Assembly: GCF_003641145.1 (NCBI RefSeq)
Contig: NZ_CP032744.1
Location: 558,001-622,000 of the forward strand
Reading direction: 5' to 3'
Source of the DNA: Lactiplantibacillus paraplantarum
GTDB taxonomy: Bacteria; Bacillota; Bacilli; Lactobacillales; Lactobacillaceae
Length of the DNA stretch: 64,000 nucleotides
The notes beneath the pieces were generated by a model that was given only the letters and a program-made list of their open reading frames with translations, searched no databases and was not told where the DNA came from. A program made the translations under genes and the position numbers. Each line of letters begins with the position of its first letter. Position 1 is the stretch's first letter. This document shows positions 1 through 8,360 of this stretch, piece after piece.

Positions 1-1869
1 GTTGTTGGTGAAGTATCAATGGTACCCGGTGGTATTGGGTCATTCGACGTTTTCATGATTTTTGGCCTCGGTGCGGTCGGAGTTTCGCGACCAGACGCAG
101 TCGCATGGCTCTTATTTTACCGGTTATTCTACTATATTATCCCGTTTGCCATCGGGTTGGTCTTATTCATCCATGACACCGGCCATCGCTTAAACGTGCG
201 TTTAGCGGGTATTCCCAAGCAGGCATTACAACGCGTTGCCCAGATGGTACTGACGGTTTTTCTCTACTTTTCTGGCTTTCTGATGTTGTTGATGTCGACG
301 GTTCCTAACTTTGCGTATAACAATAAGCTCTTCTTGCAGTTTTATCCGTACACCTTTTTCTTTATTAATCAGGCCAGCAGCATTATTATGGCCTTTTTAC
401 TAATTGGGGTGGCGTTGGGAACTGCTGGGCGGGTCAAAAAAGCTTTTTGGCCAACGGTGATCGTCCTATTGATTGCCATTTTGAATACGATTCGCTGGCT
501 TGTCGTTTATGATGCGATTTCGATGAAATTTGTGATTTTCTTAGTTGTGATTCTAGCGCTAGTGGCCTTGTCGCGGCATGCTTATTATCGTGATCGATTG
601 GCTTTTTCATGGGGACAAACGCTGTGGGTTAGCTGCGTTTACGTGGTAACCTTTATCTTGTATACGATTGTGGGGGTCTATAACGCGCCCCAAATTCATC
701 ATCGCCACGCGGTTCCTGAAGCCCTGTTCTTCCCATCACAAAAACTCTGGTTATTTGGGGTGATTGGGTTAGTCTTAGCGGCAATGATTTTGATTATTAT
801 GTACCGCTACTTTGCGAGTGGGTATAACGCCCGATTGCGTCAAAAGATGGATGCGGCTCGGGTCAAACAAGTGATTGAAACTTATGGCGGCAATGAAATC
901 TCACACTTGGCTTATTTGAATGATAAGTTAGCATATTACTATCAAGTCGATGGGGTCGATCAACTGATTTTCTTATACCAACAGAAGGCCGATAAACTGA
1001 TTATTATGGGAGAGCCATTCGGTAATCAAGCGGTATTACAAGCTGCCTTGGAACAGTTATTGGATGACGCAGATAGTGACGGTTGCTCGTTAGTCTTTTA
1101 CGAAATTAGTGAGATGCTGACGATGCGCCTACACGAAATGGGCTTTGACTTTATCAAAACCGGTGAAGAAGGGCACGTTAAATTGGCAGACTTTAGTTTG
1201 GCTGGTAAACGGCTACGGGGTGAACGGGCCCTAATGAATAAGTTTACCCGGGATCACTATGAGTTTGCCATCTTGCAGCCACCGTTCAGTGCTGACGTCA
1301 TGGCTGAATTACGGGCCGTATCGGATAGTTGGTTAGCAGGTGAGACGGAAAAAGGATTCTCGCTCGGATTTTTTGATGAGCAGTATCTCAATCAGGCACC
1401 TGTAGCGGTCGTTTATGATTCTGACCACCGAATTGTCGCGTTTGCGAATATTATGCCGCAGGGGAATCATCAGACGACTTCAATTGACTTAATGCGGTCG
1501 AGCAAGTCAGCGCCATCCGGCATTATGGACACGGTCTTTGTGCACTTATTTGAACAGGCGCGTGACGATGGCTATGCCTATTTCAATATGGGAATGGCCC
1601 CGTTGTCCGGCGTAGGTGTTTCACGCTACAGTTTTATTCAAGAAAAAATTGCTCATTTAATTTACGAATATGGCTATCAGTTATATGGTTTTCAGGGATT
1701 ACGGTCGTACAAGGAGAAGTATGTGACCGAGTGGGAACCAAAGTACATTGCGTACCGGAAGCGTAATTCGCTAATTTTCACCATTTTACAATTGCTACAA
1801 GTTGTTAATACCCGGGTGCACAAGTCTGAGCGGCATCGGCCAGTGTGGTTGTTGAAACGATTGAAATAA
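1..1869 (+). CDS. mprF: Phosphatidylglycerol lysyltransferase MprF, 5' end outside window
   Basis: The reading frame is open from base 1, so the gene enters from outside the window and about 622 C-terminal codons are visible. The first residues (GEVSMVPGGIGSFD) match the conserved PGG(I/L)GxFE segment of the MprF flippase domain. Several hydrophobic membrane segments follow in roughly the first 270 residues, then a soluble C-terminal half with the GNAT-like aminoacyl-PG synthase fold (DUF2156). The family moves lysine (or alanine) from charged tRNA onto phosphatidylglycerol and flips the product to the outer leaflet, lowering negative surface charge and raising resistance to cationic peptides. 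It is followed by a strong terminator, so it ends its transcription unit. The amino acid specificity cannot be read from the sequence. Confidence 0.93.
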   Translation, partial: VVGEVSMVPGGIGSFDVFMIFGLGAVGVSRPDAVAWLLFYRLFYYIIPFAIGLVLFIHDTGHRLNVRLAGIPKQALQRVAQMVLTVFLYFSGFLMLLMSTVPNFAYNNKLFLQFYPYTFFFINQASSIIMAFLLIGVALGTAGRVKKAFWPTVIVLLIAILNTIRWLVVYDAISMKFVIFLVVILALVALSRHAYYRDRLAFSWGQTLWVSCVYVVTFILYTIVGVYNAPQIHHRHAVPEALFFPSQKLWLFGVIGLVLAAMILIIMYRYFASGYNARLRQKMDAARVKQVIETYGGNEISHLAYLNDKLAYYYQVDGVDQLIFLYQQKADKLIIMGEPFGNQAVLQAALEQLLDDADSDGCSLVFYEISEMLTMRLHEMGFDFIKTGEEGHVKLADFSLAGKRLRGERALMNKFTRDHYEFAILQPPFSADVMAELRAVSDSWLAGETEKGFSLGFFDEQYLNQAPVAVVYDSDHRIVAFANIMPQGNHQTTSIDLMRSSKSAPSGIMDTVFVHLFEQARDDGYAYFNMGMAPLSGVGVSRYSFIQEKIAHLIYEYGYQLYGFQGLRSYKEKYVTEWEPKYIAYRKRNSLIFTILQLLQVVNTRVHKSERHRPVWLLKRLK

Positions 1870-1910
1870 CTGAATAGTATGTCGTAAAGTAAGTATCGTT
1901 AATGACATAG

Positions 1911-1954
1911 CAAAATGCCCCATCACTGCGAGAAGCAATGATGGGGCATTTTTC
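1911..1954 (+). terminator. Rho-independent terminator after mprF
   Basis: AAAATGCCCCATCA pairs with TGATGGGGCATTTT around a short loop, ending in five T. It lies 42 bases after the mprF stop. Confidence 0.9.
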
Positions 1955-2146
1955 ATGATGACTTTAGAATTCAACCGACTAATATGATGAGGGCTGAATT
2001 AATTGTGGCAGAAGCACTAGATTTATTTCGAATAAACTAGATTATTACGCATTGTGCTAGTTATTATTTAGTATGAATCATGATTAAAACGTGCCAGTTA
2101 GTTGGATGACTATTCGTCAGTATATGCGCGTCCTATGCCGACCTCC

Positions 2147-2297
2147 GGGGCTGGGTGCCAATTGCTGGAACAGGGCGGACATCGATTTGAACTCACGCAG
2201 AAACCCACTGCGCAATTTCAAATACGAGTCTTCTTCTAGCCCGGGGAAATCACCCGGACAAGAAGAACTTCGCCCTTGAGCATTGGCACCCAGCCCC
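2147..2297. ncRNA. Candidate Y-shaped structured RNA or DNA element
   Basis: A perfect 16-bp inverted repeat (GGGGCTGGGTGCCAAT at 2147-2162, complement at 2282-2297) encloses further exact helices: GCT/AGC, AGGGCG/CGCCCT, then two side arms. Arm one is ATTTGAA/TTCAAAT capped by CGCAG/CTGCG with a 7-nt loop. Arm two is TCTTCTT/AAGAAGA capped by CCGGG/CCCGG with a 7-nt loop. The result is a three-way junction with every helix fully paired. The strand is undecided because the fold works on both strands and no clear promoter or terminator was found. No known RNA family was recognised. Short overlapping frames here are not credible genes. Confidence 0.55.
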
Positions 2298-2300
2298 TCC

Positions 2301-2358
2301 AGTCTCAAGCTTGTGAGGGACTACGGGTTGCGGTACCGAGCACGTTTCGGTAGGCCGC
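2301..2358. other. Two further hairpins next to the Y-shaped element
   Basis: 2301-2322 folds as AGT-CTCA with TGAG-(gg)-ACT. 2330-2358 folds as GCGG-TACCGA with TCGGTA-(gg)-CCGC around a 7-nt loop. Each has a 2-base gg bulge on its 3' side. They probably belong to the same structured unit as 2147-2297. The rest of the gap (2359-2734) is AT-rich with nothing else recognised. Confidence 0.5.
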
Positions 2359-2781
2359 TCGAATAGCTGATAAACGATCACATCCCTTGGTACAATTGAT
2401 TGTGGAATATTTGGTGTGTGTAACTTTTAGCTAACTATAGCGTCAGTCTAAGGCGGTTGTTTGAAATACTTAATTATTAGCATGACAACTAAAAAACGAA
2501 TAGATGATTGCAACTATTGCTAATCCAAATAATTGCATCTCAAACTGTTACTGTATATGAAACAACGACTATTTTAACTAAGGTTGAGCCCGTCAATAAC
2601 TGACATTCAAATACAATCCCGGCAGGAATGCCTGGAAGTCGGCGTAGGGAAGCACTAATCAAGTAATTTTGGTTCTAAATTGCACACTTTTCAGCGGACT
2701 CGGTTGATAGCTTTTAAAATTAGAAATAGCCATTTTTAATCATGATTCATGACAAATCAACTAGCACAATGCGTAGATTAT

Positions 2782-3357
2782 TTAGTTCGTATACTTAGGC
2801 GGTAATACATGTTTGAAATCATGGAAACCAGCGAAAATTTCGTCAAGATCATGCCCATTAATGAATAGGTCGAGGTTAGCCTCAGGGGCAAATCCTAAGT
2901 CGGCGGTTTTTTGTAGCATGGCGACTAGGTCGTCGTAGAAGCCGTCGATGTTGTAGAGTGCAATTGGCTTTTGGTGAATATCCATCTGACTCCAAGATAA
3001 CATTTGTAAGAACTCTTCAAAGGTGCCAAACCCGCCAGGTAAGACGATAAAGGCATCGGCGAGGTGAAGCATCTTTTCCTTGCGTTCGGTCATCGTGCGC
3101 GTTTCGATAAAAGTTGTGACGTCCTTAAATGCGAGTTCCCTGGCAACCAGAAAATGCGGGATGATCCCGATAACGCGGCCACCAGCATCCATAGTTGCCT
3201 TGGCGACTTTTCCCATTAACCCATGGTCGCCACCGCCATAGACGAGTTGGTAATCGTTAGCGGCCAAGTATTGACCGAGCGCCACCGTTTTGTCACTAAA
3301 TGCGGGATCCAAACCAGAGTTCGACCCACAAAAAACACAGATATTATGAATTGCCAT
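2782..3357 (-). CDS. LOG-family protein (TIGR00730), nucleotide phosphoribohydrolase
   Basis: 191 residues, close to the usual family length. The signature PGGFGTFEEF (around residue 105) is the LOG-family PGGxGTxxE motif, and the N-terminal VFCGSNSG is the Rossmann-like phosphate-binding start. Plant and bacterial members cleave cytokinin riboside 5'-monophosphates. Many bacterial ones act on AMP or other nucleotides or were once misnamed lysine decarboxylases, so the substrate here is open. The ATG at 3357 is preceded by a GGGGG-type ribosome site. The gene lies after nrdF but is separated from it by a terminator. Its last codon and stop fall inside the right arm of the 2035-2787 inverted repeat. 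Confidence 0.85.
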   Translation of the reverse strand: MAIHNICVFCGSNSGLDPAFSDKTVALGQYLAANDYQLVYGGGDHGLMGKVAKATMDAGGRVIGIIPHFLVARELAFKDVTTFIETRTMTERKEKMLHLADAFIVLPGGFGTFEEFLQMLSWSQMDIHQKPIALYNIDGFYDDLVAMLQKTADLGFAPEANLDLFINGHDLDEIFAGFHDFKHVLPPKYTN

Positions 3358-3389
3358 TCTAAACTACCCCCAAGATAAAATTTGCTATC

Positions 3390-3421
3390 AAAAATGCGGC
3401 CCACATAGGCGCCGCATTTTT
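3390..3421 (-). terminator. Terminator after nrdF
   Basis: AAAAATGCGGC pairs with GCCGCATTTTT across a 10-base loop. The T run is on both strands, so it may act in both directions. It ends the nrdHEF transcript. Confidence 0.85.
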
Positions 3422-3438
3422 ACTAACTAACGTGTTGA

Positions 3439-4449
3439 TTAATCGTCTGGATCACCAATATCGTAGTCGGTGTCTTGCATGGCTTCAACTTGACCTAACC
3501 GGTAGCCATTCCCAACTTGTGAGAAGAAATCATGGTTAGAAGTCCCAGTTGAGATACCGTTCATGACAACGGGATTAACGTCTTCTGCCGTGTCTGGGAA
3601 GAGGGCGTCTTGTCCTAAGTTCATTAGCGCTTTGTTAGCGTTGTAACGACTGAAGGTTAAGACTTCATCAGACCAGCCGATTTGATCGTAAACTAAGTGA
3701 ATGTAGTTTTCCTCATTTTCGTAGAGCTTGTATAAGAAATCAAACATCCAGTCTTTAAATTCAGCTTGTTGTTTCTCAGAACGTTCCTTGAAGCCTAATT
3801 GGAACTTGTAACCGATATAGGTGCCATGGACACTTTCGTCTCGCAAGATTAGTTTGATGATTTCGGCCACGTTTGGCAATTGGTTGTGTCCCAAGTAGTA
3901 CAGTGGTGTATAGAAACCAGAATAGAACAGGAAAGTTTCCAAGAAGACGTTTGCTACTTTTTGCTTCAATGGATCTTCATCGATATTATCATAAAGCTTA
4001 TAGATCCATTGGGCCTTTGATTGAAGAAACTCTTCACTGTCACTCCAGTCAAAAATTTCGTTGATTTCGTCCGGTGTGTTCAGCGTCTCGAAAATCGTTG
4101 AATAACTCTTCGCATGAACGGATTCCATGAACTGGATGTTATTTAGTACGGCCGTTTCATGTGAAGTTAAGACGTTGCGACGGAGTGCTTGCAGACCGTC
4201 TTGTGATTGTAACGTATCCAGCAGCGTCAAACCGCCGAAGACGTGTCCCACAACCCACCGGTGATCATCATCTAATTCACGCCAGTCTGCCATGTCGTTG
4301 GAAACTGGAATCCGGGTGTCTAACCAAAATTGTTCGGTTAACTTTTCCCAAGTACTTTTATCAATTGCATCTGAAACTCGATCCCAGTTAATTGCCTTAT
4401 AGTTGCCATTACTGAGCAGTTTTTGGTAGTAAGCCAAGTCTGTTGCCAT
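3439..4449 (-). CDS. nrdF: Class Ib ribonucleotide reductase, beta subunit NrdF
   Basis: 336 residues, typical of NrdF. This small subunit carries the dimetal centre and tyrosyl radical that start ribonucleotide reduction by NrdE, supplying dNTPs under aerobic conditions. Metal-ligand helices are visible: ESVHAKSYS (ExxH, around residue 109-117) and DESVHGTYIG (ExxH, around 200). It lies 27 bases after nrdE with AGGAGG before its ATG, so the two are translated from one message. No nrdI flavodoxin gene lies next to it in this window, although class Ib enzymes using manganese need NrdI. Confidence 0.96.
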   Translation of the reverse strand: MATDLAYYQKLLSNGNYKAINWDRVSDAIDKSTWEKLTEQFWLDTRIPVSNDMADWRELDDDHRWVVGHVFGGLTLLDTLQSQDGLQALRRNVLTSHETAVLNNIQFMESVHAKSYSTIFETLNTPDEINEIFDWSDSEEFLQSKAQWIYKLYDNIDEDPLKQKVANVFLETFLFYSGFYTPLYYLGHNQLPNVAEIIKLILRDESVHGTYIGYKFQLGFKERSEKQQAEFKDWMFDFLYKLYENEENYIHLVYDQIGWSDEVLTFSRYNANKALMNLGQDALFPDTAEDVNPVVMNGISTGTSNHDFFSQVGNGYRLGQVEAMQDTDYDIGDPDD

Positions 4450-4476
4450 TTGTTATCCTCCTAGAGATCTAAGATA

Positions 4477-6642
4477 CTAAATTACGCAGCTTTCACATTC
4501 GTTAACACCGACTTCGCCATCGTCATCCGTAAAGGTCCGAATATAATAAATCGATTTGATTCCTTTATGGTAGGCGTAGTTCCGTAAAATGTTTAAGTCC
4601 CGCGTGGTCATCTTATCAGTGCGACCGTCTTTCCATTCATATAAGCCAGCTGGAATGGTTGATCGCATGAAGAGTGTCAAGCTCATGCCTTGATCAACGT
4701 GTTGCTGAGCAGCCGCATAGACATCGATAACTTTACGCATATCAGTATCGTATGCTGACTTATAATAGTTAATTGTATCATTAGATAGGTAAGGAGCGGG
4801 ATAATAAATCTTACCAATTTTCTTTTCTTGTCGTTCTTCGACCCGGTTGATGATTGGGTGTAGGCTGGCAGTCGTATCGTTGATGTACGAAATTGATCCG
4901 TTGGGAGCAACTGCCATCCGGTTTTGATGATAGAGGCCATCGCGCATAACGGCTTTTTTAAGGGCTTCCCAATCAGCTTTACTTGGAATGAAGATACCAT
5001 CAAAGAGTGCGGTGGTCTTGTCATATTTTGGCTGCCAGTCTTGGGTGGTGTACTTGTCAAAGTATGAACCATCGGCATACTTTGATTTTTCAAAGTTAAC
5101 GAAAGTTTCGTGACGTTCACGCGCAATTTCGTTAGAAGATTTTAAGGTCCAGTAGTTCAAGAGTAAGAAGTAAATATTGGTAAAGTCAACGGCTTCTTTA
5201 CTGCCGTATTCCATCTGATTCTTTGCGAAAAAGGCATGGAGCCCCATGGCACCTAAACCAATCGTATGGGCTTGACGGTTCCCTTTTTGGATTGAAGGGA
5301 CGACGTCGACGTTGGAGTGATCAGTCACGTAAGTTAATGCGCGGACCATCGCTTCAACGGAATGTCCAAAGTCCGGGGAGGCCATTAAGTTAACGATATT
5401 AGTCGAACCGAGATTACAACTAATATCGGTTCCCAGCTTCTCGTACTGCTGTTGGTCATCAATTAGTGATGGGGTTTGCACTTGCATCACTTCGGAACAC
5501 AAGTTACTCATCACGATTTTACCGTCGATAGGGTTTTCACGATTGGCGGTATCAACGTTGACGACGTACGGGTAGCCAGATTCTTGTTGCAACTTGCTGA
5601 TTTCATTTTCAAGGTCGCGCGCCTTGATTTTAGTTTTGCGGATGTTCGGGTTTTTGACCATATTGTCGTATTCTTTGGTGATATCGACATATGAGAATGG
5701 TACCCCGTATTCGCGTTCGACACCGTAAGGACTGAAGAGATACATATCAGCATCGGCCTTAATCAACTCGTAAAACTTGTCGGGTACGGTGACACCGAGT
5801 GAGAGCGTCTTGAGGCGAATCTTTTCGTCGGCATTTTCCTTCTTAGCAGAAAGAAAGGCAATAATATCGGGATGGAAGACACTGAGGTAAACGACCCCGG
5901 CACCTTGACGTTGACCTAACTGATTAGAATAAGAGAAACTATCTTCCAATAATTTCATGACGGGGACGACCCCGCTAGCAGCGCCATCGATATGTTTGAT
6001 CGGATCACCAGCACCTCGTAAGTTGCTGAGGTTAATGCCGACCCCGCCACCAATCCGAGAAAGCTGTAATGCTGAATTAATAGTCCGGCCGATTGAGTTC
6101 ATGTCATCAGTCGATTGAATCAGGAAGCAAGAAATCAACTCACCACGCCGCGCCCGACCAGCATTGAGAAAACTAGGGGTAGCTGGTTGGTAACGTTGGT
6201 GAACAATTTCATTGGCCAGATCCATCGCTAAAGTTTCATTGCCATCGGCGAAGTAGAGGGCGTTCATTGCCACACGATCAATAAAGTTCTCTAAGTAATA
6301 GTCGCCATCATCAGTCTTTAGCGCGTATTGGGCATAGAATTTGTAAGCGGCCATAAACGTCTTAAAATGAAAGTCTTGTGACCGTAAGTAATCGTAGAGT
6401 TTTTCGATAAAGCTAAAATCATACTTATCAATGGCAGGGGTTTCCAAATAGTCGTGTTCACGCAGGTAGTCAAAGCGGGCCTTGAGACTATCAAATTTCA
6501 TCGTGTTCGGTTCAACATTTTGTTTAAGGAAGGCTGCAAGTGCCTCCTGATCTTTGTTGAGCGGAATCTGATTATTAACGGGAATATTGATCTCATTATT
6601 TAAGTCGTAATACGTGACGTCTTTTAAATCTTTTAAGGTCAT
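4477..6642 (-). CDS. nrdE: Class Ib ribonucleotide reductase, alpha subunit NrdE
   Basis: 721 residues from the ATG at 6642. A longer frame to 6681 exists, but AGAGGA lies just before 6642 and the protein then starts MTLKDLKDV as in the family. The catalytic large subunit reduces ribonucleoside diphosphates. Visible features are the radical-site segment LCSEV (Cys, around residue 385), the NLGSTN loop, the VAPNGSISYI region, and the C-terminal redox pair CESC in the last six residues, which is re-reduced by NrdH. It is the middle gene of nrdH-nrdE-nrdF. The 138-base gap to nrdH holds two hairpins that could set the relative level of NrdH. Confidence 0.96.
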   Translation of the reverse strand: MTLKDLKDVTYYDLNNEINIPVNNQIPLNKDQEALAAFLKQNVEPNTMKFDSLKARFDYLREHDYLETPAIDKYDFSFIEKLYDYLRSQDFHFKTFMAAYKFYAQYALKTDDGDYYLENFIDRVAMNALYFADGNETLAMDLANEIVHQRYQPATPSFLNAGRARRGELISCFLIQSTDDMNSIGRTINSALQLSRIGGGVGINLSNLRGAGDPIKHIDGAASGVVPVMKLLEDSFSYSNQLGQRQGAGVVYLSVFHPDIIAFLSAKKENADEKIRLKTLSLGVTVPDKFYELIKADADMYLFSPYGVEREYGVPFSYVDITKEYDNMVKNPNIRKTKIKARDLENEISKLQQESGYPYVVNVDTANRENPIDGKIVMSNLCSEVMQVQTPSLIDDQQQYEKLGTDISCNLGSTNIVNLMASPDFGHSVEAMVRALTYVTDHSNVDVVPSIQKGNRQAHTIGLGAMGLHAFFAKNQMEYGSKEAVDFTNIYFLLLNYWTLKSSNEIARERHETFVNFEKSKYADGSYFDKYTTQDWQPKYDKTTALFDGIFIPSKADWEALKKAVMRDGLYHQNRMAVAPNGSISYINDTTASLHPIINRVEERQEKKIGKIYYPAPYLSNDTINYYKSAYDTDMRKVIDVYAAAQQHVDQGMSLTLFMRSTIPAGLYEWKDGRTDKMTTRDLNILRNYAYHKGIKSIYYIRTFTDDDGEVGVNECESCVI

Positions 6643-6687
6643 AAGGAATCCTCTTTCTATCAGTATAATTGTGGCTGGCAAAATCGA

Positions 6688-6723
6688 CGACCCACAATCA
6701 GTAGGTTGATGATTGTGGGTCGG
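6688..6723 (-). other. Hairpin in the nrdH-nrdE gap
   Basis: CGACCCACAATCA pairs perfectly (13 bp) with TGATTGTGGGTCG. Reading on the minus strand, only a weak T-rich stretch follows (GATTTTG), so it is a poor terminator and may instead be a processing or mRNA-stability element between nrdH and nrdE. Confidence 0.6.
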
Positions 6724-6755
6724 TTATCATATTTTAAAGGGTAAACCAGCTATGT

Positions 6756-6775
6756 AACCACGCAAAAAAGCGTGG
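6756..6775 (-). other. Small hairpin just after nrdH
   Basis: CCACGC-AAAAAA-GCGTGG lies six bases after the nrdH stop. It has no T run after it on the minus strand, so it is unlikely to be a full terminator. Confidence 0.5.
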
Positions 6776-6780
6776 GGGAA

Positions 6781-7011
6781 CTAAACAGCCAATTGTTTTA
6801 ACGCATCGGGACGGAAGCCGGCAATGCTATCTTCACCATTGATTTCAACGACTGGAACAGCGTGGAAACCTTGATTTTTCAAGTAATCGACGTATTCAGG
6901 ATTTGTGTTGATGTTCTTTTCTTCAAAGGCAATATTGTGCGCCGTGAGGAACTTCTTAGTCATCTTGCATTGCATGCAGTTGTTTTTAGTAAATACGGTA
7001 ACTTTTTTCAT
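6781..7011 (-). CDS. nrdH: Glutaredoxin-like protein NrdH
   Basis: 76 residues, the family length. It has the thioredoxin-fold active site CMQC (residues 12-15) in the context FTKNNCMQCKMTKK and the conserved GFRPD near the C-terminus that separates NrdH from true glutaredoxins. NrdH passes electrons from thioredoxin reductase (trxB lies at 60627 in this window) to the C-terminal cysteines of NrdE. It is the first gene of the nrdHEF operon, with a promoter about 50 bases upstream and a long inverted repeat beyond that. Confidence 0.95.
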   Translation of the reverse strand: MKKVTVFTKNNCMQCKMTKKFLTAHNIAFEEKNINTNPEYVDYLKNQGFHAVPVVEINGEDSIAGFRPDALKQLAV

Positions 7012-7046
7012 TTTTCATCATCCTAACTCGTTTTTCTGATAAATTT

Positions 7047-7074
7047 AGTATACAACATGTGGTGAAAAAAACAA
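7047..7074 (-). promoter_or_regulatory. Promoter of nrdHEF
   Basis: On the minus strand, TTGTTT (7074-7069) and TATACT (7052-7047) are separated by 16 bases. The predicted transcript starts about 30 bases before the nrdH ATG. Confidence 0.65.
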
Positions 7075-7080
7075 TCAAAA

Positions 7081-7130
7081 AACACAACATCTAGGGTGTG
7101 TTAAAAATCACAAGCCCTAGATGTTGTGTT
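7081..7130. promoter_or_regulatory. Perfect 16-bp inverted repeat upstream of nrdH (possible NrdR site pair or terminator)
   Basis: AACACAACATCTAGGG (7081-7096) and its exact complement (7115-7130) flank an 18-base spacer, 7 bases upstream of the -35 hexamer of nrdHEF. The AT-rich ACACAACATCTAG half-sites resemble paired NrdR boxes in general character (inference). On the minus strand the right arm is followed by TTTTTTGATTGTTTTTTT, so it could also stop transcripts coming from beyond 7130. Confidence 0.5.
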
Positions 7131-7233
7131 AGTGTCAGCCTTTAACCGACTAAAAAGTTTTTTAAATTATTTGTGGTTCACGCGCTGAATCAGTTATCAT
7201 AGATATAGACCAGAAATTTAGAGGAAAATAAAT

Positions 7234-7842
7234 ATGACCAACTATTATTATACACACAATCCGGATATTGTGCATGATGAAAAGCAATGGAATTTTGAAA
7301 TTTTTAATCACGAATTTAAATTCACAACGGACAACGGTGTCTTCTCAAAGCGCACCGTGGATTACGGCTCACGGACGCTACTAGCAGCGTTTGATCCAAC
7401 CGATTTACCGGCGGGACCAATCCTAGATTTGGGGACTGGGTATGGGCCAATTGGGATGGCGCTCGCCTATCAATCACCCGAACGAACGGTTGATATGGTC
7501 GATGTGAACGAGTTAGCGCTAAGTTTAGCGCGTAAAAATGTTGCTTTGAACCAAATTACGAATACCAACATTTTTACATCCGATATTTATCAACAGGTGA
7601 CCGCGACTAATTATGCGGCGATCGTCACCAACCCACCGGTACGTGCTGGTAAGGCAGTGGTGGATACGATGTTAACGGGAGCCGTTTCACGGTTAGTCGT
7701 TGGCGGGACGCTCACCGTTGTTTTACAGAAAAAACAAGGCGCACCATCAGCGAAGAAATTGATGCAAACGACCTTTGGCAATTGTCAGGTGATTAAGAAG
7801 GATAAGGGTTACTACATCTTACAAAGTGTAAAGGAGGGATAG
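7234..7842 (+). CDS. Class I SAM-dependent methyltransferase, RsmC/YbxB type
   Basis: 202 residues. The SAM-binding glycine loop LDLGTGYGPIG (around residues 65-75) and the NPPVRAGK motif (around 131-138) mark the small-domain rRNA guanine-N2 methyltransferase group (RsmC, C-terminal half only). The likely target is 16S rRNA, but that is inferred from the family. The start ATG follows AGAGGAAAAT. Its stop overlaps the ribosome site of tadA two bases later, so the two genes are co-translated. Confidence 0.85.
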   Translation: MTNYYYTHNPDIVHDEKQWNFEIFNHEFKFTTDNGVFSKRTVDYGSRTLLAAFDPTDLPAGPILDLGTGYGPIGMALAYQSPERTVDMVDVNELALSLARKNVALNQITNTNIFTSDIYQQVTATNYAAIVTNPPVRAGKAVVDTMLTGAVSRLVVGGTLTVVLQKKQGAPSAKKLMQTTFGNCQVIKKDKGYYILQSVKEG

Positions 7843-7844
7843 TC

Positions 7845-8351
7845 GTGGCGGAACCAACAGCGGAAGACTGGATGCAAGAAGCATTACATGAGGCCCGGAT
7901 GGCTTATTTGATTGGCGAAGTGCCGATTGGGGCCGTAATCGTTCACCAGGGTGAAATTATTGGGCGTGGTCACAATTTACGCGAGCATGGTCAGGATGCA
8001 ACGATGCACGCTGAAATTATTGCGATTCAAGAAGCTTGTGAGTACTTGCATAGTTGGCGCTTGGAAGATTGTCAATTATATGTCACCTTGGAACCATGTT
8101 TGATGTGTAGCGGGGCCATTATCAATGCGCGGCTCCCTGAACTTTACTTTGGTGCTCGCGATCCTAAGGCCGGGGCCGTTCGTAGTTTGTATCAAGTGAT
8201 GGATGATACCCGTTTAAATCATCAAGTGACGGTTCATGAACGTGTTTTGGCACGTCCAGCCGGTGAGATGTTAGAAAACTTTTTCCGTGGGATTCGTAAA
8301 CGGAAAAAGGCGGCCAAAAAAGCACGACGCGAAGCTGCTGAAAAAAATTAG
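7845..8351 (+). CDS. tadA: tRNA-specific adenosine deaminase TadA
   Basis: 168 residues, starting at GTG with AAGGAGGG embedded in the end of the upstream gene. It contains the deaminase zinc site: HAEI (residues 52-55, with the catalytic Glu) and PCLMC (about 84-88). TadA converts A34 of tRNA-Arg(ACG) to inosine, needed to read CGC and CGA codons. The C-terminus is very basic (RGIRKRKKAAKKARR), which fits RNA binding. The tadA-SRP RNA-dnaX order is the usual one in Bacilli. Confidence 0.95.
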   Translation: MAEPTAEDWMQEALHEARMAYLIGEVPIGAVIVHQGEIIGRGHNLREHGQDATMHAEIIAIQEACEYLHSWRLEDCQLYVTLEPCLMCSGAIINARLPELYFGARDPKAGAVRSLYQVMDDTRLNHQVTVHERVLARPAGEMLENFFRGIRKRKKAAKKARREAAEKN

Positions 8352-8360
8352 GCCGATGGC

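Larger units (their letters stand above)
2035..2787. repeat. ~750-bp non-coding element bounded by imperfect inverted repeats
   Basis: The left end holds ATTACGCATTGTGCTAGTT (2044-2062) and ATGAATCATGATTAAA (2072-2087). The right end holds their reverse complements, AACTAGCACAATGCGTA (2759-2775) and TTTAATCATGATTCAT. Weaker matches extend the arms to about 50 bases each. No convincing reading frame lies between. The right arm overlaps the stop codon of the LOG-family gene. The layout resembles a non-autonomous mobile element (MITE-like), but no target-site duplication was established. Related single ends occur at 11892-11910 (19-bp identity) and, more diverged, near 61683-61717. Confidence 0.6.

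Noticed and set aside
2091..2308. Overlapping open frames of about 60 codons on both strands in the structured region
   Set aside because: They read through perfect inverted repeats, so each strand mirrors the other. They lack ribosome sites and resemble no protein.
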